DNA from: Ianthella basta
Taxonomy: Eukaryota; Porifera; Demospongiae; Verongiida; Ianthellidae
Direction of reading: 5' to 3'
Length of the DNA: 64,000 nt
NCBI GenBank assembly: GCA_964019415.1
Contig: OZ025882.1
Span: forward strand, 4,691,427 to 4,755,426
Within the stretch, counting starts at the first letter, position 1. Each line of letters starts with the position of its first letter. Below, piece after piece: positions 28,201 to 40,200 of the stretch. Both the position numbers and the translations under genes were made by a program. The notes under the pieces are model-generated. The model worked only from the letters and a program-made list of their open reading frames with translations. It ran no database searches and was not told the DNA's origin.

Positions 28201-31200
28201 TTCGTAACGGCCGCATTACCAGTTCCCGCTTTGGACAGGTGCTCCACCATTGTGAGTCAATGCCATCAGAACGACTGGTTTCCAAGATCATGGGCTATAC
28301 ACAATCTGTGCCATCAACACCTGCCATTCGATGGGGCTGCAACAATGAGCATCATGCTCGGAAAGCCTATCTTGACTACATGCAAGCTAAGGGTCATGAC
28401 ATTAGTTACGGAGACAGCAGATTGCACCTGTACCCACAAGCCACCTTTCTGGGAGCCAGTACAGATGGAATCATCATGGATTCTGGTCTGGAAGACTGCA
28501 GCATGGGCTGCTTGGAGATCAAATGCCCTTTCAGTATTGGTGGCACTTCAGCTATCAATCAACCTCCAGCTGAACTTGCCAAAAATACCACATTTTACTT
28601 GTAGTGTGTGGGCAGTGGTAACCTGCAGCTGAAGCAGGCCCACCCATATTATGCTCAAGTGCAAGGCGAAATGGCTATAGTTGGTAGCGAGTGGTGTGAC
28701 TTTGTTGTCTACACTCCAGTTGGCCTGCATGTGGAGCGAGTGTTATTTGACTACAGCTTCTGGGAAAACACACTCTTCCCTTCTCTACAGAGGTTTTTCC
28801 GCAACCATGTGCCACCTGAGCTGGTCACGGCAACACTCTTCCACACCCAATGTTCTCCTCGCCTTTCAGGAGCTGCAGGTGGCACCGAGCTCGAGACTAC
28901 TGATGAGATGTCCACTCCGAATGATGCTATCATCAGGGAGCAGGAGAGTACTTAGACAGACTTTAACAATTATTTGAAAGGAATACAATAGCACAATGCA
29001 TCATGCAGCTACATTTAAACTTGGTAAGCATTAGCTGTATCACAACAGTATGTACACTATGTTACTATGTTACTAATGGTTTGTCAAAGTTGGTCAACCA
29101 AAAACAAACAGACACAATCTCATCTGCGATGGATGCCATATTTAGTGGAATGGGCGTGTTCAGCATTTCATAGCGCCTTGCTCTCCCAATAACCCTTTCT
29201 ACGTGATTCACAATTCCGCAATTCGTCTTGTGCTCTCTACGTCTTTTCTAGCTAGCTGGGGTTGACCTTCCAAGAATGGTGGGATATTCAAAGTCACGCC
29301 TTTTGGAGCTAATAGATCAATATATTAAAACCTCGATCTGCCATGACACTGTCACCCCTTTATAGTAGATCCCCAGTGTATAAGACACTCTGTTCCACAA
29401 TTTCTCGGTTAGACACTCATGCACCCCACAGGCGGGTGAGGAATGTAATGAGTCCAGATGGAGAGATACCTACAAGTATTTTAAAACTGTTCCTTGACTT
29501 ATAATGTGAATACGTAAGTGACTGCCCTATCAGTCGGGTTGGCCGCTGGATTGAACCTCCATGCAGTCGATAATAATTTGTATACTAGAATACTTCAGGC
29601 GGAATGAATGTGGCATGCAACTATCAATTTGTTTCCGACTTGGCCACAGAAACAATAGAGTCAGCTCTCGTGCCAAGAAAATTACGTTTCGTTGGAAAAC
29701 GTTCCTTCTGGTATACCCATTCTATCAGCTCTTGTCCACCAAGCCCAAGTTGCAAGCGAACAAAAACAGAGAAAAACTGTTCGGCAACGGGAATATTGGC
29801 CCATGGCTTCTGCCCTCGGGAGGAATACTCAGCAGAGGTTTCATGTTCCCTTCTCCATTCTCTGAGTTTCAGTGCTTCAGCTGCAGGTATGTGAGAAGTG
29901 CAATAAACACTCCGTACACAGGCAAACCTGTGTAATATCATGTCTTCTTGTCATTGACCTTGATGAGGTCAACTCCAAAAACCTTCTTAGACCCTGATGT
30001 GACTTGCTCACCCAAGGCCTTGTTCTCTTTCTCCACATCCTTGAGCTTCTCTTCCAACTGTGCAACATTCGTATAAGGATCTCCACTGCAGCTTGAAGGG
30101 TGAATTGTCCAGTCTGTATTCACTTCCACTTCTGCTGCAATCTCCCCATTATTATCTCCTGTCTGTAAAAGCAGACCACCTAGTGGTTGAAGGTGTTCAG
30201 TGGCAGGTTCAGGCTCTACATCGCAAGTTGCGTAGCAGTGCTCCTGTCGAACTCGCTTCTGCTGGACTTGTAGCAAGCAACAGCTGTGCACATTCAGCAT
30301 TTACAGCAGCCTCCGCAGCGAGCCCGATCAAAGCAACCAAGAGAGTGCCGACTTCACGATTGTCCGGGTTCCGCTCCACTCTCGGCACAAGGGCAACCAT
30401 ACCCTCACCTGTGGTAAGATGATCCCTGCACACTCGATCACCTTCGCTGGGAATCCAGTCTGATCTGTCAGGGTTCTTTCTCTGCAGAGTGGCAATCCAG
30501 AGCCTACGCTTCTCACCATCCTGAGGAAAACAATAAAAGCCTATATTCATCCCCTTCGCATGGCATCTTGCGCAGCCTACCACTGCACTTGAAATAACCA
30601 TGACGCACACGAACAATTCTAAGTTGCAGATACGTAGGACGCTAAGAGATTGTGATCAGCGTACACGTCTTAACAGTGAGTCTTGCCTACCAATATGGCC
30701 CGCAGCTTCCGTTGTCATGGTTACACTGGAACTCAGGAATTAGTTTATATATTACCTATGTCAATACATGATATTATGTTCCGCAGCTTGGAATTCTGCT
30801 TTCCTTAACTATTACATATGTGTGATTTCTGTCCATATATTGTAGGGTGCAGTGGCACAGCATCAGGGCAGTTCAGCTGTACATTGAACATCTTATCTTG
30901 CCACTATCAGCAAATAAGCAAATGCATGAGGAAATTATCAAGGGAGCTTTTAGATTGTGGAGTGTAAGTACACACCGTGTATTGTCAGTTGGTAATTGCC
31001 CTACTAATGTTAAATTGTATTATGGTTTAGAAACTGACAAGGCAAGCTACCACTTTCAGTAGAAAGGAACAGCTGGAAAATTTTATTGCTATTGTTAGGA
31101 GTGTGGATGATCGTGTGGCAGCCCACTTTGGTTTCAGGTACATATATATTAGTCAGCTGCAGCATTAACATGAGACTGAGCATTGACAGACAAACAACTT

Positions 31201-34200
31201 TATCTATGCAGGATGACTGAAGACAGGCAAGGTGCTAGACAAGTGACTGCCACTTCTAGCAGGTATGCTGTATACAGTATAGATATTAGGTGGGTGGTAT
31301 TTTAGTATAATAATTATTTGTTAGTAAACTTTGGTACTTACACAATACCAATTATCTTTCATTAAATATGGAGACAGGAATGCTGACTTTACTACTTGGT
31401 AACTATATGAAACAAAATGAATATCTATTACATTGCACTCGGTATACCTATCCTGTGTAACAATGCAGTATTGTTCACATTTCCATGTTTTAAAGTTGTC
31501 TATGCATGTCTACTCATTGGATCCAGTCGCTAATATCTCTTTGTACAGTGCATCACAGATTCTTTCAACTGTTTATAGTCCTTTATTCACTATTCGGTAG
31601 TGTGTCCTCTGTTGTATATGTAGTGAAATTGAGGTCATTTTGTGCATGATCTTCTTCCATGAGCGTTGATCAAACTTTCCTAGTGTTTGGATGCTATGCC
31701 AACTCCAGGCTAAGGAATTGGCAAGCGTGAAAAATTTACTTGCTGCCAAGAAGTGCACAGCAAAAACCCATCAACTAATTGTCCACTATTTGGATCTGTG
31801 AAGGAAGTATATAACTTACTGTGCATTGCCCTATGCTGTAATGCAAAAGAGGAAGAGGTTTGTCGTATGTCAGACCAGGGATACAATGCAAAAGATGGAT
31901 ACTCACTGTGTAGAAGCACTTGAGCAGTTAACCTATGCAAGCAAGCCTAGACCCAGTCAATATGACCCTGGAGCCAGAGGTAGCTGCAGATTCAAGTTTA
32001 GGCGTTACTTCTGCCATGCAGGAGCGATCTGGGTCCATGGTCGTGCAATAGTGCAGCCCAAAATCATTTTCCTGGCATGGTTTACACACACACAAGGTCC
32101 ATTCTAAGCACATATACATATACACACAGCATCCTACTGTGAATTAAAATGCAGCCCTCTATGGACCAGGAGCATGCTCATGGGAAACCCCACACCAGTA
32201 GTCCTGAGCATTAGATGCTCACCAGACGGGTTGCAACCTGCATGGTCCAATACTCTGTAGAGACTATCCAGGTGTCTAGGTACGTACAAGGATACTCCTG
32301 TGGGTCCCCAGGCGAATGCTGTGAACTCCTAGGCAAGTACATACCATACCTGGTTGGTATCTAGTGCACAGAAGCACCACTAGATTCTAGGCAGGCAAGG
32401 TGCAGCTTGCGTGGTGTAGGAGCATACCTTGACTCAACTAACCATGTGAGCATCTCAGCTACCACAGCAAAGCAAGCAACATGAGCACTTTAGGCTATAG
32501 CTACTTGCATTCTTTCTAACCAAAACAGCTCATTCAGTTCACATCAACTAGCTGCTTCCTTCTCATAGAATGATCATTCTCATCCCAGTTTTACTATGTT
32601 ATCCATTTGCACTGAATTCATCATCATAATTATAATGTACAGTGCACACAGCAAGAAAGTTAACGTTCTATGGCTGTAACAGCTATAGTGTGTATAATAA
32701 CAGGAGTCTGTCTTGGAATTATGACATGACAATTTGCAGTACACATTTGCCCGTTGCAGTACCTATGGGGTGGCTATCAAAGCATGTCTCCTCATGGTAT
32801 ATAACTGAAAATATAATTATGTTAACGAGCTTCACACTTATGCGATCCACAGTGAGGCTGGCTATGGATCCTTCTGCCAAGCAGTGAAGATGCTCTTTCT
32901 GGAAGTTGTGTCAGTGTTATGCTTTGGCCAAGGCAGCTATGAGCCCCCAACTCCTGAGCTTATTGAGGTGCTGATGGGACAAGTGTTTCAATCAGACCAG
33001 GCCACGCAAGACCTCACTCCCCTTGAGTGGGAGGAAAGTGACTCCAGTCCTATCATCCGATCAGTGTTGCTTCAACTCATTTTAATGGGAAGGTGAGCTC
33101 TTGTATAAACCTATGTACTTTCAATGTAATTTTAAGTACTTCGTCATTCTTCACCCACAGAGAAATGGAAATGGATATTGGAAATTTAACTCAATACTTT
33201 ATAACTACCTGTTCACAATATGTACCTGGGGGATATCAGATCAAACCCTTGTACTCCTTGGTGATCAGGTGTTTGGAGGTTAGTTTTGACACGCTTTACA
33301 TTCAGAGGTTTGGTGCATTTATTGTATGTGGTTATACATCAAACAGGATACTGCTTACAAAGCCCAGTCTGTAGTACAAGACAGAAACGACATTGCTTGT
33401 TCTTTGGAGAATCTGGGCAACATTCTGGAGTCAGCCATTCAATCCTATTCCCGTCACAATCCAGTGGCTCCACCAACTTTCAAATGGCTAAATGACATTG
33501 CTCACTTAAGAATGGTGTTAGCAATGTCTGCTGACTACCTGTGCATGTATGTTGCTGAAACACCAGAGAAGAGAGCTATGAATCGTCGGAGTCAGTTGAT
33601 GATGGACCAGTTTGTAGCTCTTCTGTCAGTTTGTCTGCAAAAGCCTCAAGTACAGGAATTGTCCTTGTTCCTAGCCAAGCAAATAGCAAGGAGACATGGC
33701 ATGAATGTTCTGCAATGCCTGTATCGTGTTCACTCGTTTGTCCTCCCCCTCTCCTTACAGCAGCACCAGGTAGGAACATTAGCTGACGCAGTTCCAAATG
33801 TTCACATAGCTGAAAGTGACTTGTGAGATCATTACTGTTGTTTGAATATTGTAGATGCAGCAAAGAGTTCCAGACTTGCTGGCACTATCTGGTGGTGGCT
33901 ACACTGAAATTCGAGGGGCCATTGTGCAAGCAATATTAGATGAAAGTGACCAGTCCTTCAAAGATGCACTTCAGGTTTGCTGCAGTTATGAGGGGATAGA
34001 AGTAGACTGAGCTTAACACTAACACTTGCTATGACTTTTACACAGCATCTCCCTGCAGACTGTGCAATGAGCATTCCTTTGGCAATTTTTGCAAAGTTGA
34101 CCTGGCCAACTCAAATAACATTCAAGTCACCAAACTTACAGGTTTTGTGTAGTCTGCTACTCAGGATTATCACTCAGTCATTGTAAATACGTATATGTTA

Positions 34201-37200
34201 CAATTTGGGTTACTTCATTTCTGTTTTGTGATATGTACAGCTTCTGGAGAGCATGTCGTCTTCTATTCAGCAATGTGGATTCCTGGACCGCAATGTACGT
34301 AAGAACTTTCAGTTGTGCTTTGACATCAGCTAAATGCTCTCTGTACGTAGCCACACGACTGTAAATTCCTGCCGACAGAGATTGGCTGGCATTTTAGTTT
34401 CATAGACACTAAATGATTGAATAGTAAATGATTTAGCTGCTCTTCACATTTACATACATCCACATTTCAACATACTATAGCTAGCTGGCTATTGTAGTGT
34501 ACAGTCATGTGTGTAGTGAACACTGAAAATACGGTATACACATGTACTGTAATGTCAATGATTTGAGAGGGATTCTATAGGATTTTGTATCCTACAGTGG
34601 ATGTGTTTAGGACTTAGTGTCCCATGCCAAAACCCAAGAGAAGTGTACCAGATTTTGCATGTTGAATTGAAGCTTGTTACCATGGCAAGAGGATCAATAA
34701 AGAATAGAAATTAATCAAGAATTTATCATAATGCAGCTGTGTTTCCCTGGTTTCTTCACACAGTTAACAGAATTGACACTGAGTCTGCTTGGTAGAGAGT
34801 TTAGTGGAGGTTCCATTCACATGCAGCCATCTCAAGATATGGGTGCCCGCATGCTAACAGCACTGGTTTTGCATGTAGTAATAGCTTTCTTCAGCAATAA
34901 GAAGGACCCTCTATTGAAGCCATTTGTCAGCATCCTTGACACTCCTGCTACCATGGTTGTAAGTTGTATCAAGCTATGTACTAAAACAAATGCATATGTG
35001 TTGCAGCAGGTTCATGGTAAACCTTTGTTTGTTATCAGGGAAAATACCTACCAACAATGCCTGAAGACTTTTTAGTACAAGCAATGAACTTAATGGACAT
35101 GGAGGGAGAGTACCATCAGCGTTCTGACATGCGTGGAAGGTTCTATAGTAAGTCAAAGCTCAGTATACTTACTTTATTTAATACAATTAATCTGTATTAG
35201 TAACCAATTTATACAGAATTCTTGATTCATGTTCTTTTTGTATAGGCTGTCCTAACGGTCATCCCTACATCATAACAGAGGTTTGCAGGATCCAAAACTG
35301 TTTTCATGCAGTCGTGTAATGTGTAGTTGCTGGGTTTTAATTTGTTGACCGCATCCTTCAATTAATTTCTGTACTAAGTAACTTCAAAGCCCAATCAACC
35401 TTCCTTCATGCAGTGCACTGGCCCAAACGAAAGCAGGAAGTGTCCAGAATGCCATCACCCCATTGGTGCTCAGAACTCTCAACTGGCACAAGGAAATAGG
35501 ATAATGCATTTGTGAGCTACTGTTATAGAGCTGATGGCCATTGAAAATGTTTGCTTACTGGTGACTCAAGTGTGATGGGTTATGCATTTCCTTATGCAGA
35601 GTAAATCGTGTAGAAGTTGGATATGTATTGGGAAATGCAAGGAGTCGTAGCCACGAAGCTGTGCCCGAGCGCAAATTGTCTCCTTTTTCTTGTGCTGTGA
35701 TGAGGTTCATCCTTCATGCATGCTTCATGTGGTCAGCTTGCCATCACCCAGAAGTAAGAAAGGAATATTATGGTATACATTTAGATTTTCAGGGAGCTAA
35801 TATATACAGTATTTGCCAATTAGCAGCAATGCACAAGTTTGTCTGCAGATTTTTATACCGTATAGCGCAAAAAGTTTGCGAGAGAAAATTTTTTGCGAAT
35901 TTTGCGGATAGATTTTGATTCGCGAAAATATTCCCCGCGAATATTTTGTATTAACTCTATATGCTAATACATTGGGTGGTGAACTTAGATAGATGAAGGC
36001 ATAGCTGTCTGTAACTATACATCACAGCAGATCTAGCCTAGCTGCGCATGCTCAGAAGGCACAGTGCTCGTGCTCGTGATCTCATCAACGAGTGCTTGCT
36101 GCTACAGCTGCGCCCTAAAGTTTTCAGCCGTTACGGGTGAGTCTGTGATCAATGTCTCTGTACGACTACTTCACGCGCCCTGGTTCAGTGCTATGGAAGC
36201 CAGACAGTTCGCTGTCAACAGTAGTACCGGCGTCCGCCATTGTAGCTGCTAACGAAGAGGTGAAGAAGGTCATCAGCACCAATGCGAGCGAAGAGGATTC
36301 TGCTTGCAGCTCACGACACGGAGCATACGAGCACTTTACCCCGAAGGAAAAGGCTCGTATTGGGAAAAGGGCAGCGGAGCACGGTGTAACAGCGACCGTA
36401 CGATTGTTTTCCAAAGCGTTCCCTGTCCGTCCTCTCAAGGAAAGCAGCGTGCGAACTTGGAAGAAGTACAAGGTGGAATTGGTGAAGAATAAGAAAGCAG
36501 GTAAAGATGTGGCTGTGAAGGAACTAGTAGACAAGAAAAGAGGTCGTCCATTGTTGCTGGGAAGTGAGCTGGATAAGCAGATGCAGGTATACCTAACCAC
36601 ACTTTGTACAAATGGTGCTGTCATCAACACTGCCATAGCAATGGCTTGTGGTGAGGGTGCTGTAAAGAGTCATGATAGCAACCTGCTTGAATGCAATGGT
36701 GGGCACATTTCCCTAACTAAACATTGGGCCTAGTATCTCTTGCATTGCATGGGGTTTGTCAAGCGACATGCAAGCATAAAGGCAAAACTTACTGCCCCAA
36801 ATTTTGAGGAACTGAAGACTCAGTATATATTTGATGTTAAAGCAATCATTGAAATGGAAGAAATCCCAGGAGATTTGGTCATCAACTAGGATCAAACAGG
36901 CATTCCCTAAGTACCAGTTTCTAGGCGGACAATGGCAAAGGCAGGTTCTCAACGAGTGGACATTGCAGGTATTGATGACAAAAGACAAATTACTGCAGTT
37001 TTTGGTGGCACCTCCGCTGGTGATTTTCTCCCAGTACAGCTGATCTACAAAGGGAAAACTCACAAAGGCCTCCCATCCATTGATTTTCCATCTGACTGGC
37101 ACATCACCTTCACAGACAACCATTGGGCAAACGAGAAGGCCTTTAATTGTTCTTTGCCACTGCCGTTTGGCTAGTTTTACTGAAGCGCCCTAATACATTA

Positions 37201-40200
37201 AGATAGGAGATGCCATTTTGAACCGGGCACATTCCTAAATAGACGTCATGAACTGATACTTGAATACTTGTCTGATACTTGAATTTGAACTATTAATAGT
37301 AAAGGAATCCTGCACAACTGCTTATATGCACCTGTGTACATATTTCAACATCATGCACTAACTACAGCAGCCAAGTATTTAATCAATGAAATGTAAACCC
37401 ATGAAATTTATATGCATACATTAAGTGGCCAAAACGTGTATACATAATGTACACATGTGGGACATGTCTGTTTTGTTTACACAAGGAAATATGACTCCCA
37501 AAAGTTGTGAATTCCTGTGTTGCCATGGCTACGTGAGCGTTGTCATGTGTCATTCGCATAATTTGACAGATGAAATCACCTTAAAACATAGTATTTGGCT
37601 GCTGCTTACGTGCTTGAAGACAGAGATGAGCCAAAACGTAGAGGTTTGATCAAATTGTTTGAGCGGAACAGCCGAATGGCAGAATGTGTCACATCATTGT
37701 CAGCCATTTTCGAAAATGTCACAAGAATATCACGTGCTATCATGGGCTAATAGGCTTTCACCTTGTGCTTTTAAGAAAACATTGTGTCGTAGTTGTTGAG
37801 ACGGTTTCTTGCTGAAATGAAGACTGAACGGTTAGTCAAGTAAATTATCTAGCTTTGCCAGAGGGATAATGCTTCACTTCTTTCCTATCTAGAGTTATGT
37901 GACCCGACATTTTTAAGACCACCAAGTTGTGGTAGTCTTCTTACTGTAAGTTGTCAGCGGATCGCTTTAGCAACTTATCTCTCTTGCAAAATGTAGATAA
38001 TATGAATGCGCATCCAATGATACCTTTCTTTACTTACTGTGACATTTCCTTGATTACGACATTGGCATTTTCTGCTATATCAGTGGCTTTGCAATTGCCA
38101 ATACAACTCACTGTACCACAGTGTTAATAACGACGCTTATTCACAGTGTTACTGAGCCGTTGCTTGTCTTCTGTTTGGTGCTTCTCCTGCTCAGACCCAG
38201 CAAAGCTGGTAGGACATATTATCCAAAATACTTAGGCCACAATCAGCTGCGCATTGTTTACTAGCCATGTCCCACATGTGTAGTAGAGGCTCACTGCTAC
38301 ATGTAACCATAATATATTGTACAATAGACTTGGTGGTAGCAAAAATATACTAATAAAGTAATAGACATAATAGAAATTCTACAAAAATTATAAGGATGTA
38401 GGGATGGCATTAAAAGGACAGAAACAAGTAAAGGCTGTTACACAGTGGAGCATTAACCATAGTCCCTACATGAAGGAATGTCACACCCGTATTGTCCTAC
38501 ACCCTTGAATGTAGGGGACGATGGTTAAAGCTCCACTGTGTAACAGCCTTTACTTGTTTCTGCTCTTTTCATGCCATCCCTACATCCTTAAATGAAAATG
38601 TTTGTTATGTCTAGTTTCTGCACTTTTTACAGAGCATGTTATTGAGCTAAGATGCAGAATAAATTTCTAAATTATAGCTAGCTATTTTAACTTCATTGTG
38701 TAGCTCCTGATAGAATTAGCTGGAATCTGCATTTGAGAAATGGTATTGACATTGTACATAATTCATTCCACAAGCCAAATGCCCTGCTAAGTCATAGAGC
38801 AAGGCGAGGAATTCCACTGTGGTGCAAAACAATGGGAGAAGGAGCCACCGGAAGCTGTATGCACCTGCTCACAATGGCACCAGTCACGCTGGTTTCATCC
38901 GGTTTAATGGTGGAAGTCGTGGCAAGCACCATCTTCCTGACTAACTTGCGCCGTCTTCTAACCTACAAAGGAATGCAGCAAACGTGGGAAATGTCAAGGG
39001 CAGTCTCTATGTGTAGGCGCACCTTCGTTGTGAAGTAAGTTTAGCTATGTGCACTGTTCAGTTCCCGCTTCCTCATGGTAAGCTTTGTTTGCCGGTTTTC
39101 GGTCATATTCAAGAGTAACGCAACTTTTCGTTTGTATTACAGCATACAAACAACCACTGCCATCCCTACATAGACAGCACTACCGTGCTGTCTGATATAG
39201 CAGGAAACAATCATTGGTACATGAATTCAGCCATGCGGGCCTTTATCAAGTGCAACTAAAGGTTACTGATTAACCCACCTTTGCTTTGTATAATGGTTTA
39301 CTGCTGCCACCAGCTTGAAAGTTAGGCCTCATTTACATGAATGTGCTTTTGTCTGATTACAGAGCAAATCTACTGTGCTTGCAAGTTTCAGTAACACACA
39401 AACAACAAAAATGATTTGAAAACAAATAATTTTTCCCTTTAGTTAATCATTGTACATATTCATTCTCCATTATATAATATTACACCATAGCATGAATTAA
39501 TATTATTATACATTATTGTGATGATCAAAACATAATTTTTCTTATTTTCAAATATGGAGAAATAAGTAGATGTCGTATTGTGTAGGTGTAGATAATTAAA
39601 AACTATTCTTTTCAGCTGCATTTGTCTTTAAGGCTTATCGGAATGGCACTACCCAAAGCGAGTAAGACTATTTCTGTGGTCTTAGGTCATTATTTCCAGT
39701 GCTCTAGCATTGGCCTTCACTTTCACCCCCTTGTATTCCAGCGTATTCATCTTAGTTTAAACGTTGTGTTTACAGAATGCTATCCGGAGCAATTTATCCA
39801 TAATAATTATTATAGGAATGAAGATGTTTCAATGTAAACCAGGCTTTAATACTAAGTCTATTTTATAGTATTTTTGCCTGATTACACTGGTAGATGTTAT
39901 ATAAGTTACAGTGTTGGAGTGTTTGGACTATTAAATAGGGGAACTATGTTCTCCGTTGTTCCTGTACTATTTGCCACCCAGCTATTTTGTTTATATGTAT
40001 GCCTTCTCTGCAGCTGCCTTGTAATTAGTACTATGATTTGGTATATACCTTAGTCTATCTGGTTTGCATGTTTTCACTGTCTTTGCTGTGTTCCTTGAAA
40101 ATTGATCAGCAAGTATTATTATATCATTAAAATGCCTCTATTGCATTGCTGCATGTGTCAGCTAATATATGCGTGAGCATTTAGTAGGTCACAAGAGGAG

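Larger units (their letters stand above)
26226..30845. mobile_element. ISL2EU-like DNA transposon region in RNF213-like intron 26
   Basis: The 4.6-kb intron is mostly one element with two convergent genes (see the two pseudogenes). I could not fix the terminal inverted repeats: the left (about 26325-26390) and right (about 30690-30745) flanks share only short strings such as GGTAGGCAA in inverted orientation. Confidence 0.65.

Noticed and set aside
30010-30601. THAP-domain protein as a host gene
   Set aside because: It continues into a broken DDE_Tnp_4 transposase with frameshifts, so it is part of a transposon.
31826-32107. 93-codon open frame with several cysteines as a RING exon
   Set aside because: Spacing does not fit C3HC4, there are no RING-like hydrophobic and proline positions, and it lacks fitting splice phases.
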